Below the pieces are notes generated by a model. It made no database searches and was not told the DNA's origin. It was given only the letters and a program-made list of their open reading frames with translations. Positions 51,616-60,418 of a stretch of DNA of 64,000 nucleotides are shown piece by piece; the first letter of the stretch is position 1, and each line of letters opens with the position of its first letter. The translations under genes and the position numbers were made by a program. The stretch comes from [Empedobacter] haloabium (GTDB lineage Bacteria > Pseudomonadota > Gammaproteobacteria > Burkholderiales > Burkholderiaceae_D), in assembly GCA_008011715.2 (NCBI GenBank), contig CP136508.1, forward strand, positions 1,178,001 to 1,242,000. The letters run 5' to 3'.

Positions 51616-53058
51616 TCAGCGCGGCCCCTGGTACATGAAGCCGCTGTCGTTGACGCCAAAGCGGTATGTGCGGTTCATCTCGATGACCTCGGCGCCGGCC
51701 AGCAGCACGGGACCGTAACCGTGCGCGGCGCGCACGCTGACGGGCCGGTAATAATAGAACGCCGGGTCGAACGCCATGCCGGTGCCGACGCAGGTACCTT
51801 CGACTTCACCCTTGGCGTTGACCTTGGCGGCTACCGCGTTCCAGGCCAGGTTGGCCATCGGGCCATACATCTCCTTGTCCAGGTAGCCGCGGTTGACGGC
51901 GCGTGCGATGGCGTAGGTGTAGATCGCGCTGGCCGACGTCTCCAGGTAGGAGTCGGGCCGGTCGATCAGCTGGTGCCACAGGCCATCCTTGTCCTGGAAG
52001 CTGGCCAGGCCGCGCGCGTGGGCGCGCAACTGGTTGACGACGGCCTGGTAGCCCTTGTGCGTCTTCGGCAGCACTTCCAGCACCTCGACCATTGCCATGA
52101 TGGCCCAGCCGTTGGCGCGCGCCCAGTGCAGTTCCGGATGGTCCTGCATGCCCTCGACGTAGCCGTGCATGTAGATGCCCAGCTTGGGATTGAACATGCG
52201 CTGCGAGAACTGCAGCACCTGGCGCACGGCGTCGTCGTAGTATTTCGTGTTGCCCGTTTCCTTGCCCATCAGCGCGATGGTGGGCACGCCCATGAACATA
52301 TCGTCCAGCCAGAGCGTATCGGGCAAGGGCCGCATCTTGACGCCGCCCTTGCCATCCGGCCCACCGCGTGCCAGGGTGCCGTCCTTCAGGCGGTATTCCT
52401 TGCGCGTGACGAAGGTGGCGCAGATATCGATCATCTGGCCGTAGTCGACCCGTATGCCGGCCTGCTGCGCTTTCAGGAAGCTCATGCACAGGGCGCCCGC
52501 GTCGTCCAGCGCGTGCGGGTTCAAGAAGCTCTTGATCGGCGCTTGCGCGTTGGCCGCATCGGCCTTTACGGCGGGATGGTAGAGGCGCGTCAGGTCGGAC
52601 AGCAGCTGGTGGCGACGAACGGTGTAGTCGGTGTAGCGCCGGTCGCCGGTGGCGGCGCCGGCGGCCAGCATGCCAGCATATGTGACGCCCCACTCGTAGC
52701 TGGTCAGGCGAAAGTCGCCCGGTTTCAGCACCGCGTCCGGATCGGCCCGGTCCAGCCGCGCGATCGGCGCGCCGCTGCTCTTGCTGACGAGTTCCGCCGG
52801 CGTGCTGGCATCCAGATAGGCCAGCACGCGATCGAGCACCGCCTTGACCTCGGCGGCCTCCATCGCGCGGTAGGGATTGGGATACTGGACGGCCAGCGCA
52901 TGCAGCATGGCGTCCTTCGGGGCCGGGCCTTTTTCCTGTGGCGGCGGGGCTGCCTGCGCCCGCGCCTGCGGCGGCAGGCAGGCCAGCAGCGTTGCAAGCA
53001 AGGTGGCGGCCAGGGTGATCTGCGTCTTGTTCGACTGCTTGTTCTGCGATTGATTCAT
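51616..53058 (-). CDS. GH105 family unsaturated rhamnogalacturonyl hydrolase
   Basis: A 480-residue (alpha/alpha)6-barrel enzyme with an export signal. It starts MNQSQNKQSNKTQITLAATL; cleavage may be after ARAQA, or at the Cys of LLACLPP if it is a lipoprotein. GH105/GH88 features are the catalytic Asp pair in TLWLDDMFMGVPTIALMG (near residue 250) and HWARANGWAIMAMVEVL. It would remove the unsaturated galacturonyl unit from oligomers made by the PL11 lyase. At 480 residues it is longer than the Bacillus enzymes (about 370), mainly through the N-terminal region. GGAG lies about ten bases before the start. It is 171 bases after the CE12 gene on the same strand. It is the only unit of the locus without a visible shared motif, unless read from the PL11 promoter. 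Confidence 0.85.
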   Translation of the reverse strand: MNQSQNKQSNKTQITLAATLLATLLACLPPQARAQAAPPPQEKGPAPKDAMLHALAVQYPNPYRAMEAAEVKAVLDRVLAYLDASTPAELVSKSSGAPIARLDRADPDAVLKPGDFRLTSYEWGVTYAGMLAAGAATGDRRYTDYTVRRHQLLSDLTRLYHPAVKADAANAQAPIKSFLNPHALDDAGALCMSFLKAQQAGIRVDYGQMIDICATFVTRKEYRLKDGTLARGGPDGKGGVKMRPLPDTLWLDDMFMGVPTIALMGKETGNTKYYDDAVRQVLQFSQRMFNPKLGIYMHGYVEGMQDHPELHWARANGWAIMAMVEVLEVLPKTHKGYQAVVNQLRAHARGLASFQDKDGLWHQLIDRPDSYLETSASAIYTYAIARAVNRGYLDKEMYGPMANLAWNAVAAKVNAKGEVEGTCVGTGMAFDPAFYYYRPVSVRAAHGYGPVLLAGAEVIEMNRTYRFGVNDSGFMYQGPR

Positions 53059-53229
53059 CTTCGCTACGTCTCCACGGTTATGGCCGCATGCAGGCCATGG
53101 CCACAGTAGCTCATCATTCGGCGGTCCGCAATGCACCGCGCGGCGCGGCCGCACATCACTCGTATTGTTGATCGGAGCAGGACCTGGAGGCAGGGTTTGC
53201 GCAGCCGATCGAGCGGTCGTGGCGGATCT

Positions 53230-54504
53230 TCAAGGATGCGTTTCGTCGCCCAGCGGCCGTTCGTTGGTGAAGTTGGGACTGGCCGGTACGGCAAACGCGT
53301 CCAGCGGATCGGGCCGGGCCGGATCGAACGTGAAGCCGTCGATCACGTGGGCGGCGGCCGGCACGCCGGCGGCACGCATGCCGGCGACGACGGCCTTGGC
53401 CAGCTGGTAGGCGCCGTAGTTGTTGTGGTGCGTGTTGTCCACCTTGCCCGGCGCCGGCTGCGCGAACGCGGCCTTCGAGCCCTCCGGTCCCAGCGCCTCG
53501 TACAACGGCTTGCTGGCCGCGTTCAGGTCGATGAACGGCACGCCCAGCTCACGCGCGGCTTGCGCGGCCGCGGCGGCATAGTCGGCCAGCGAGCCAACCA
53601 CCTTGCCGTCCGCATCGAAGGCACGCCGCTCCATCGGCGACAGCACGACGGGCACGCCGCCGCGCGCGCGGATGGCCTCGACGTGGACGCGCAATTCCGC
53701 CCTGTAGGTGGCAGGGCTGCCGCTGCCCTGTTTGAGCTGCTTCTGGTCGTTGTGGCCGAACTGCAGCAGTACCGTGTCGCCGGGGCGCAGCAGGCCGACG
53801 ATCTTGTCGAGCCGGCGCCGCGCCAGCGCGTCGCGGTAGGTCTCGCCCGACTCGCCATGGTTGGCCACCGCGATGCTGGGCTGGAAGAAGCGCGGCAGCA
53901 TCTGCCCCCAGCTGGCGTATGGCTCTTGCGGCTGGTCGCAGACGGTGGAATCGCCCAGCAGGTAGACGGTCGGCACACGCGCAGGCCTGACTTCGATGGT
54001 CCGCACGGGACCGTGTACTTCCAGCGTCAGGCGGGTGTCCCAGTTCCAGGCTTCCTGCACCGTCTCGCGCGGCGCCTTCAGATCCACGCTGCCGCCACCG
54101 GCGATCCGCGGCGTGCGGGTGTTGACAATGAACGTGCGCGTGACGGTGGCGCCGGCGGGCACGGGCACGCGTTCCAGCATCAGCCGGCGCAACTCCGCCT
54201 TGACGGTGGCGCTGGCGGGCTCGCGCACCGGGCCGAACGTGACGGTGACGGCGTGGTTGCCTTCCGGGACGTCGGCGGAGAAGAAAAAAGGTTGCGAGCC
54301 CGGTGCGGGGGATGGCTCGAAACCGAAACCGCGGGTGCTGCTGTAAGCCATGCCCGGCCGCACCGCGATGCTGGCGGCGGATGGGGCATCGGTAAAGTCG
54401 AAGCGCCAGGTATCGCGCGGCGCGGCCGCGCCGCCGCCTGCGGCTGCGCACAGGGCCGCGAACGTCACGGCACTGCGCGAGGCGGAAAAAATGGTGACTG
54501 TCAC
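53230..54504 (-). CDS. Rhamnogalacturonan acetylesterase (CE12) with N-terminal beta-sandwich domain
   Basis: A 424-residue exported esterase. A GTG start lies seven bases after the PL11 stop; the signal peptide runs to AAAPRD. Residues about 30-165 look like a beta-sandwich (WRFDFTDAP, GFGFEPSPAPG, ETVQEAWNWDTRLTLEVHG) of the kind that precedes many rhamnogalacturonan esterases. The SGNH domain follows: LLGDSTVCDQPQEPYASWGQ (Ser near 185), ANHGESGETYRDAL, LLQFGHNDQKQ, and the catalytic Asp/His in KVDNTHHNNYGA. It is the second gene of the PL11-CE12 operon and removes acetyl groups from the galacturonate of RG-I. Confidence 0.88.
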   Translation of the reverse strand: MTVTIFSASRSAVTFAALCAAAGGGAAAPRDTWRFDFTDAPSAASIAVRPGMAYSSTRGFGFEPSPAPGSQPFFFSADVPEGNHAVTVTFGPVREPASATVKAELRRLMLERVPVPAGATVTRTFIVNTRTPRIAGGGSVDLKAPRETVQEAWNWDTRLTLEVHGPVRTIEVRPARVPTVYLLGDSTVCDQPQEPYASWGQMLPRFFQPSIAVANHGESGETYRDALARRRLDKIVGLLRPGDTVLLQFGHNDQKQLKQGSGSPATYRAELRVHVEAIRARGGVPVVLSPMERRAFDADGKVVGSLADYAAAAAQAARELGVPFIDLNAASKPLYEALGPEGSKAAFAQPAPGKVDNTHHNNYGAYQLAKAVVAGMRAAGVPAAAHVIDGFTFDPARPDPLDAFAVPASPNFTNERPLGDETHP

Positions 54505-54511
54505 CGCTTTT

Positions 54512-56362
54512 TCAGCGCGGGCGGATCGGCGCCGGCATCACCGGCTTCATGCCTTCGCCAAGGTGGAAGCTGGGGTGTGGCGGCTGGTTGTAGCCGGCGT
54601 TCTGGCCCGCCACCTGCACGCGGTACTGCGGGTCGTGCATCAGGGTCGGAATGCGGTAGGGCGTCGGCGCGGTCGTCGCGAAGACCAGCAGGGCCGTGTT
54701 GTCGGCGCTGCGCAGCACCACTTCCTCGCGCCAGTCGCCCAGCAGGTCGGCCGACAGCACGGGCGTGGCCTTGGTGCCGTTGTTCGAGGCCGCGCCATCC
54801 GTGGCGCCTTCCAGGATGCGCTGGAACGCCAGGGTGGCCGGGTCCCACTTGTCGATGCCGGTGCCGTCCAGCGATTCGCGCAGCAGGTCGCCGTCCCACC
54901 AGGCGGCGAAGTTGATGCGGTTCGGCCGCGTCGTCGAGATCTGCTGGCCGCTCGCGCTCATCAGGCCACCGACGGAGGCCCAGCATTCCTCGCCCGGGAA
55001 GGCCGGGTCGATGTCCATGCAGACGCCGCGGCCCACGTCGCGCCCGTTGCCTGGCACACTCCACAGCAGCTTGCCGGTGGCCGCGTCGTGCATGCCAGCG
55101 CCGACGGTGCCGTAGCAACCGGGGCTTTCGTGCACCATGAAGACCTGTTGGCCGTCGCGTGCAGGATCGAGCTTACCCACGTGAAGCGCGTCGCCGTGGC
55201 ACAGGTTGGTGCTGTACAGCAGGTGGCCGTCGCTGCCGATGGTGGCGGCGCCGTAGACGATGTCGTCGCGGCCGTCGTTGTCCACGTCCGCCACCGAGAA
55301 CCAGTGCGCGCCTTGGCCGCGCGCCGCGGCGCCCTCGACGTCCGTGTCGAACACCCAGCGGCTGCTCAACACGCCGTCGCGCCAATCCCAGGCCGCCACC
55401 ACGGCGCGCGTGTAATAGCCGCGCGCGAATACCGCGCTGGGGCGCGAGCCGTCCAGGTAGGCCACGCTGCCGGTGAAGCGGTCGACGCGGTTGCCGTACT
55501 TGTCGCCCCAGGCGGCCACGTCACCGCGCGCGGGCAGGTAGTTGGTGGTGGCGAGGGCCTTGCCGGTGCGGCCGTCGAACACGGTCAGGAACTCCGGCCC
55601 TGCCAGCACGTAGCCGGCGCTGTTGCGGTGATCCGCCGCCGCGTCGCCAATGACGGTGCCGCGCCCGTCGATAGTGCCGTCGGCCGTCTTCATCATCACT
55701 TCGGCGCGGCCATTGCCGTCGAAGTCGTAGGCCAGGAAGGTGGTGTAGTGCGCGCCGGCGCGGATATTGCGGCCCAGGTCGATGCGCCACAGGCGCTTGC
55801 CGCTCCATTCGTAGGCGTCGACATAGGTATTGCCGGTGTAGCCGGACTGCGAGTTGTCCTTGGCGTTGGTGGGCTGCCACTTGACGACCAGTTCGTACTT
55901 GCCGTCGCCATCGAGATCGGCGGCCGAGCCGTCGTTCAGCTCATAGGTGTAGGCCACGCCATCGGGCGTGACGCCGCCGGCCGGGGCCTGCACGGGAATG
56001 CGCAGCACGGCTTGCGGCCAAGTGGCGCCGGCGCTGTCCTTGTCCTTCTCGCTGCCCTTGACGACGGTGCGCACCACGTATTGCGCCGCCGCCGTGCCGG
56101 CCGGGTCGACGAGGTTGCTGGCTTCCAGTGGCGCCGCGTTCAGGCGCGCGCCATCGCGGTAGACGTTGTAGCGGGTGTCGGCAGCGTCCGTGCCCAGCAC
56201 GCGCCAGCCGACAAACACGCCGCCGCCGGTGGCGATGGCGACGACGCCGCGATCGAGTTTTTCCACCTGCTTGCCGGTGTCGGCGGCGGCTGGCTGCAGC
56301 AGGGTGGTGGCGAGGAGGACGATGGGGGCCAGGCGCAGCGCAGGCGGGACGGCTCGTGTCAT
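54512..56362 (-). CDS. Rhamnogalacturonan lyase (PL11)
   Basis: A 616-residue exported lyase of family PL11 (YesW/YesX type), which cuts the rhamnose-galacturonate bond of rhamnogalacturonan I by beta-elimination. The start at 56362 gives MTRAVPPALRLAPIVLLATT and a signal peptide ending PAAADT. The N-terminal part is a small beta-domain with RYNVYRDGARLN. The eight-bladed propeller carries repeated calcium-type loops: DLDGDGKYELVVKW, DFDGNGRAEVMMKTADG, DVDNDGRDDIVYGAA. Length agrees with the family (about 600-620). It is the first gene of its operon with CE12, and probably the entry enzyme of the pathway. Confidence 0.92.
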   Translation of the reverse strand: MTRAVPPALRLAPIVLLATTLLQPAAADTGKQVEKLDRGVVAIATGGGVFVGWRVLGTDAADTRYNVYRDGARLNAAPLEASNLVDPAGTAAAQYVVRTVVKGSEKDKDSAGATWPQAVLRIPVQAPAGGVTPDGVAYTYELNDGSAADLDGDGKYELVVKWQPTNAKDNSQSGYTGNTYVDAYEWSGKRLWRIDLGRNIRAGAHYTTFLAYDFDGNGRAEVMMKTADGTIDGRGTVIGDAAADHRNSAGYVLAGPEFLTVFDGRTGKALATTNYLPARGDVAAWGDKYGNRVDRFTGSVAYLDGSRPSAVFARGYYTRAVVAAWDWRDGVLSSRWVFDTDVEGAAARGQGAHWFSVADVDNDGRDDIVYGAATIGSDGHLLYSTNLCHGDALHVGKLDPARDGQQVFMVHESPGCYGTVGAGMHDAATGKLLWSVPGNGRDVGRGVCMDIDPAFPGEECWASVGGLMSASGQQISTTRPNRINFAAWWDGDLLRESLDGTGIDKWDPATLAFQRILEGATDGAASNNGTKATPVLSADLLGDWREEVVLRSADNTALLVFATTAPTPYRIPTLMHDPQYRVQVAGQNAGYNQPPHPSFHLGEGMKPVMPAPIRPR

Positions 56363-56437
56363 GGGATCACCGGTTCGTGGAAGAAGGCAGTCGAGTATCG
56401 ACAGCGGCGATGGCAGTGTCAACGGAGCGGCCCCATG

Positions 56438-56452
56438 TAATCACGTTGATGA
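56438..56452 (-). promoter_or_regulatory. Operator-like motif TCATC-N4-TGATTA upstream of PL11
   Basis: On the minus strand: TCATC AACG TGATTA, preceded by CGC. It lies 75 bases upstream of the PL11 start. The rest of the 281-base gap to the next gene holds nothing else I can name. Confidence 0.5.
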
Positions 56453-56643
56453 GCGTTGCGCGCTCGCCCGCACGGTCCGACACGGCGCCGCCGCCGGCTC
56501 GCCGCTTGTGGCACAATCGTCGGAACGGCTGCTTTTCCGGGGCCGCGTCTTCAGACGATGGGCTGCTCGACTGAGGCGTTATTGCAGGTACGAAGGCATT
56601 GCGGGACGGCTTGTACGTTGTGGCGATAGCGAAGGGGTGTCAA

Positions 56644-57078
56644 GTGGCTACCGATGACCAGTTCAGGGCTTGCCGCCGCAGTAATTACGTGCGTGCGGCC
56701 TATGTCGAGGCTGCGATCCGCGTCAACGATATGTTCGGTTCCGATCGGGCGTATTGGATACTGATTCGTGAAAGAGTCCCCGCTCCCGTCATCGAACGAA
56801 TCCTGAAAGGTGGCAAGGAACACGTTCGGTGCAAGGACCGCCGTTACGCGACCCGCGTGGCCGGCACACGCGAACGCGACCGGGACTGCCCCCCTGGCAA
56901 CGTCCGCTCGGACGAGCTGACCTCGCAACGCATCGAGGTGGCACTGGTGTTCCAGGCGATGCTGGGGACGGACGCGGCGGCACATTACCTGCGCGATGCC
57001 GGGATTCCGGTATGGATCACGGCCCGCGTGCTGGGATCGACCAAGCGCCGGCCGTCGCCGGACCTGGTCGAGGCCTGA
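56644..57078 (+). CDS. Hypothetical protein, helical, function unknown
   Basis: A 144-residue protein that I do not recognise. The chosen start is a GTG preceded by AAGGGG, giving VATDDQFRACRRSNYVRAAY; the frame is open to a TTG at 56599, so a 159-residue form is possible. The N-terminal half looks helical (VEAAIRVNDMFGSDRAYWIL, VPAPVIERILKGG). The C-terminal half (ELTSQRIEVALVFQAMLGTD) also looks helical. It is rich in Arg and has three Cys. No signal peptide or membrane segment. It stands alone between PL11 and dusA, so context gives no role. I recall similar small orphan proteins in Massilia-like genomes, which is only an impression. Confidence 0.6.
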   Translation: MATDDQFRACRRSNYVRAAYVEAAIRVNDMFGSDRAYWILIRERVPAPVIERILKGGKEHVRCKDRRYATRVAGTRERDRDCPPGNVRSDELTSQRIEVALVFQAMLGTDAAAHYLRDAGIPVWITARVLGSTKRRPSPDLVEA

Positions 57079-57176
57079 TCCGTGCGCGCCGAGGGCTGCG
57101 GCCCACCGCTTGCGCCTGCTTGCCCGGTGCGGCATTGGCGGAGCCGCTGCAGCCGGTTCTACCTGCATATTGCCTG

Positions 57177-57182
57177 TATAAT
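57177..57182 (+). promoter_or_regulatory. Possible -10 box of dusA
   Basis: A perfect TATAAT lies 29 bases before the dusA start codon. No good -35 is visible at normal spacing. Confidence 0.4.
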
Positions 57183-57211
57183 GTGCGGCCCCGCGTTTCC
57201 CGCCCTTCGTC

Positions 57212-58219
57212 ATGACCGCCACTCCCGCTACCCCTGCCACCAAGCCGCGCGGCCGCCGCATCAGCGTCGCCCCCATGATGGACTGGACCGACCGCCACTG
57301 CCGCCTGTTCCATCGCCAGATCACCAAGCACACCTGGCTCTACACGGAGATGGTGACGACGGGCGCGCTGGTGTACGGCGACGTCGAGCGCCACCTGCGC
57401 TTCAACGACGAGGAGCACCCGGTCGCGCTGCAGCTGGGCGGCAGCGACCCGCACGACCTGGCCGTCAGCGCGCGCCTGGGCGAGAAGTGGGGCTATGACG
57501 AGATCAACCTCAACTGCGGCTGCCCGTCCGAGCGGGTGCAGAAGGGCGCGTTCGGCGCCTGCCTGATGGCCGAGCCGGAACTGGTGCGCGACTGCGTCAA
57601 GGCGATGCGCGACGCCGTCAGCATCGACGTCACCGTCAAGCACCGCATCGGCATCAACGAGACGGAAAGCTACGACTTCGTGCGCGACTTCGTCGGGCAG
57701 GTTGCCGATGCCGGCTGCCGCACGTTCATCGTCCATGCCCGCAATGCCATCCTGAAGGGCCTGTCGCCCAAGGAGAATCGCGAGATCCCGCCGCTCAAGT
57801 ACGAGTATGCGTATCGCCTGAAACGCGACTTCCCGGAGTTCGAGATCCTGATCAACGGCGGCATCAAGACGGAGGCGGAGATCGACGAGCACCTGCGCCA
57901 CGTCGATGGCGTGATGCTGGGACGCGAGGCATACCACAATCCCTACCTGATGGCGACGTTCGACCGGCGCTACTACGGCGACGACGCGCCCGTGAAGTCG
58001 CGCGAGGAAGTCCTGCGCGCGATGATGCCGTACATCGCGGCCCAGCTGGCACAGGAGGGCGGCCGTGGCCTGAAACTGAACACGATCACACGCCACATGC
58101 TTGGCCTGATGCAGGGTTTGCCGGGCGCAAAGAACTTCCGCCAGACTTTGTCCGATTCGAAAAAGCTGGCGTCCGGTGACCCGGCGCTGCTGCTCGACGC
58201 GATTCCGCGCGGGCTCTGA
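57212..58219 (+). CDS. dusA: tRNA-dihydrouridine(20/20a) synthase DusA
   Basis: A 335-residue flavoenzyme reducing uridines 20 and 20a in the D-loop of tRNAs. It begins with a short basic tail, then the FMN-binding TIM barrel: ISVAPMMDWTDRHCRLFHRQ, LQLGGSDPHDLA, and INLNCGCPSERVQKGAFGA followed by CLM, where the Cys of the GACLM run is the expected catalytic cysteine. VKHRIGINETESYDF and ILINGGIKTEAEI follow, with the C-terminal helical domain (LNTITRHMLGLMQGLPGAKN). Length matches the DusA subfamily. Single-gene unit. Confidence 0.94.
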   Translation: MTATPATPATKPRGRRISVAPMMDWTDRHCRLFHRQITKHTWLYTEMVTTGALVYGDVERHLRFNDEEHPVALQLGGSDPHDLAVSARLGEKWGYDEINLNCGCPSERVQKGAFGACLMAEPELVRDCVKAMRDAVSIDVTVKHRIGINETESYDFVRDFVGQVADAGCRTFIVHARNAILKGLSPKENREIPPLKYEYAYRLKRDFPEFEILINGGIKTEAEIDEHLRHVDGVMLGREAYHNPYLMATFDRRYYGDDAPVKSREEVLRAMMPYIAAQLAQEGGRGLKLNTITRHMLGLMQGLPGAKNFRQTLSDSKKLASGDPALLLDAIPRGL

Positions 58220-58253
58220 GCGGTACCTCTTCTTCCAGAAATCCGTAAGGGAT

Positions 58254-58295
58254 CAGGTGCCTGAAGCCGAGCGCGCGCTCGACTTCAGGCGCCTG
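58254..58295. repeat. Imperfect palindrome downstream of dusA
   Basis: CAGGTGCCTGAAG (58254-58266) pairs with CTTCAGGCGCCTG (58283-58295) with one mismatch; GAGC/GCTC pair inside. No T-run follows. It shares the words GATCAGGTGCCTG with a shorter remnant near 31602 and CAGGCAC with the repeat at 34987. Confidence 0.6.
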
Positions 58296-58374
58296 TCCGA
58301 GCGACCTCATGCGCTACGGCGTGTCTGTTTTTCCACAAAGAATCAAATTTGCTTAGTTCTTAGGCAATATTTCC

Positions 58375-58404
58375 TTGCCCCTTGGCAACCTCGCCAACTA
58401 TAAT
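58375..58404 (+). promoter_or_regulatory. Candidate sigma-70 promoter upstream of the chemoreceptor
   Basis: TTGCCC (58375-58380), an 18-base spacer and a perfect TATAAT (58399-58404). It is followed by a 9-bp hairpin TTTCACCGT/ACGGTGAAA at 58422-58446. It would give a leader of about 200 bases before the chemoreceptor. Confidence 0.5.
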
Positions 58405-58561
58405 TTCCGCAGAGACATAACTTTCACCGTTAACAATACGGTGAAAAGGGATGAAAAACGACAACTTCTCGGCGTTTCGCTCCGCTTGTTTTGCATTCGC
58501 AGTCAATGTTTGTTACTGTCATTACTTGCGTGACAGCAATGATTAGTGAGTTGCATCAACG

Positions 58562-58586
58562 TCAAGCACTCTTGGGCAGTCGATAA
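58562..58586 (+). promoter_or_regulatory. Candidate sigma-28 (FliA) promoter of the chemoreceptor
   Basis: TCAAGC (58562-58567), 11 bases, then GTCGATAA (58579-58586). This resembles the flagellar sigma-28 consensus (TCAAG-like -35 and GCCGATAA -10). A start site near 58594 would give a leader of about 20 bases with GAAGAG as ribosome site. Chemoreceptors are typical sigma-28 targets. Confidence 0.5.
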
Positions 58587-58613
58587 CAACCGTCATTTTT
58601 ACGAAGAGCCGAA

Positions 58614-60359
58614 ATGAATTTAAGCAAAATGAAAGTAGGGACCCGCCTTGGTCTCGGGTTCGCACTGGTGCTGCTGTTCCTGGTCGTGGTCACCGTGGTC
58701 GGCATCTTCCGCATGGCACAGATCCAGGACCGCCTGGATCACGTCGTCAGCGTCAACAACGTTGTGACCCGCCTGGTCGTCGATATGCGTCATAACGTGC
58801 AGGACCGTATCGGTTCGCTGCGCGTGCTGACCCTGATGTCCGACCCGGCCGATATGGAGCCGGAGTTCACCCGCCTGAAAGAGCAGACCGCGAAGTACGA
58901 AACCGCGCTGAAGAAGCTGGAAGCGCAGTTCGCCATCGAAGCGCTGCCGGAAGAGAAGAAGCTGCTGGCGCAGATCAAGGAACATGAAGCCGTCGCGATG
59001 CCGGCCATCGAGCGCGCCTCCGCGCTGTGGCTGGCCAACGACGCCATGGGCGCCACCAAGATCCTGATCAAGGAAATCAAGCCGGCCCAGAAGAAGTGGA
59101 TGGACGCGCTGGACCAACTGGGTGCCTTCGAGGACAAGCTGAACAACCAGGTCAAGATCGACGCGGCCGAAGGCTTCAACAGCGCGCGCACCTTCATGAT
59201 CGGCATGGGCGTGCTGGCCGTGCTGATCTCGCTGTCCGCGGCCTGGGCCATCACCCGCGGCCTGCTCAAGCAGCTGGGCGGCGAGCCGGAATACACGGCG
59301 GCCATCGCCGGCAGCATCGCCAACGGCGACCTGTCGATCGCGATCGACACCTCGTCCACCGACAAGGGCAGCCTCCTGGTCGAGATGAAGGAAATGCGCG
59401 ACAGCCTGGTGGGCATCGTCGGCCAGGTGCGCGTGGGCACCGAGACGATCGGCACCGCCTCGCGTGAAATCGCCGCCGGCAATATCGATCTGTCGTCCCG
59501 TACCGAAATGCAGGCGTCGTCGCTGGAGAAGACCGCGTCGGCGATGGAAGAGCTGACGTCGACCGTCAAGCAGAACGCCGACAACGCCCGGGAAGCGAAC
59601 CAGCTGGCCGCCAGCGCCTCCGACGTGGCCCGCAAGGGCGGCGCCGTGGTGTCGCAGGTGGTCGACACGATGAGCTCGATCAACGAGTCCGCCAACAAGA
59701 TCGTCGACATCATCGGCGTGATCGACGGCATCGCGTTCCAGACCAACATCCTGGCACTGAACGCCGCCGTCGAGGCGGCCCGTGCCGGCGAACAGGGCCG
59801 CGGCTTCGCCGTGGTGGCATCGGAAGTGCGCAACCTGGCCCAGCGTTCCGCTGGCGCCGCCAAGGAAATCAAGGCGCTGATCGGCGACTCCGTCGAGAAG
59901 GTCGAGCGCGGTTCGAAGCTGGTCGGCCAGGCCGGCGTGACGATGGACGAAGTGGTCGCCTCGGTGCGCCGCGTGACGGACATCATGAGCGAGATCGCCA
60001 ATGCCAGCCAGGAGCAGAGCGCCGGCATCGAGCAGGTCAACCAGTCGATCATCGAGATGGACAGCATGACCCAGCAGAACGCCGCCCTGGTGGAAGAAGC
60101 CGCCGCCGCCGCGCAAAGCCTGCAGGACCAGGCCGCCGAACTGGCCCGCGTCGTCAGCATCTTCAAGCTGGAAGCGGGCGAGGAGCGTGCCGTGCTGGCC
60201 GCCACTTCCGCCGTGCCGGGCAAGCAGGTCGCGCTGGTCAAGCCGGCCGCGAAGGCGCCGAAGGCACCGGTGAAGGCCGTGGCGGCGCAAGCGCCGGCCA
60301 AGCCGAAGAAGGTCGTGGCCGCCGCCACCTCCGGCGCGGACGAGTGGGAAGAATTCTAA
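58614..60359 (+). CDS. Methyl-accepting chemotaxis protein (4HB type)
   Basis: A 581-residue inner-membrane chemoreceptor. Membrane segment 1 at about 12-32; periplasmic four-helix-bundle sensor at about 33-190; membrane segment 2 at about 192-212; HAMP domain ([20 protein letters not shown]) and a long signalling coiled coil with the conserved tip [20 protein letters not shown]. The C-terminus is an Ala/Lys/Pro-rich linker ending DEWEEF, like the NWETF-type pentapeptide that docks CheR and CheB. It is an abundant-type receptor of the Tsr/Tar layout. No che genes lie near. Ligand unknown. It is followed after 59 bases by two small secreted proteins on the same strand. Confidence 0.93.
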   Translation: MNLSKMKVGTRLGLGFALVLLFLVVVTVVGIFRMAQIQDRLDHVVSVNNVVTRLVVDMRHNVQDRIGSLRVLTLMSDPADMEPEFTRLKEQTAKYETALKKLEAQFAIEALPEEKKLLAQIKEHEAVAMPAIERASALWLANDAMGATKILIKEIKPAQKKWMDALDQLGAFEDKLNNQVKIDAAEGFNSARTFMIGMGVLAVLISLSAAWAITRGLLKQLGGEPEYTAAIAGSIANGDLSIAIDTSSTDKGSLLVEMKEMRDSLVGIVGQVRVGTETIGTASREIAAGNIDLSSRTEMQASSLEKTASAMEELTSTVKQNADNAREANQLAASASDVARKGGAVVSQVVDTMSSINESANKIVDIIGVIDGIAFQTNILALNAAVEAARAGEQGRGFAVVASEVRNLAQRSAGAAKEIKALIGDSVEKVERGSKLVGQAGVTMDEVVASVRRVTDIMSEIANASQEQSAGIEQVNQSIIEMDSMTQQNAALVEEAAAAAQSLQDQAAELARVVSIFKLEAGEERAVLAATSAVPGKQVALVKPAAKAPKAPVKAVAAQAPAKPKKVVAAATSGADEWEEF

Positions 60360-60418
60360 GCCTGACCGGCCGCGGCGCGGCCGTCGCAAAACCTTAACAC
60401 GATAAGTTGGAAAGAAAA

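Noticed and set aside
53157..53180. Possible weak copy of the TCATC-N4-TGATT motif upstream of GH105
   Set aside because: Only TCA and TGAT words are present and the spacing differs (11 instead of 6 between TCA and TGA), so it does not match the four real copies.
58451..58546. A 31-codon frame (MKNDNFSAFRSACF...) in the leader of the chemoreceptor gene
   Set aside because: The purine-rich AAAAGGG directly touches the ATG, so ribosome spacing is wrong. The frame ends before the sigma-28-like promoter, and nothing suggests a leader peptide.
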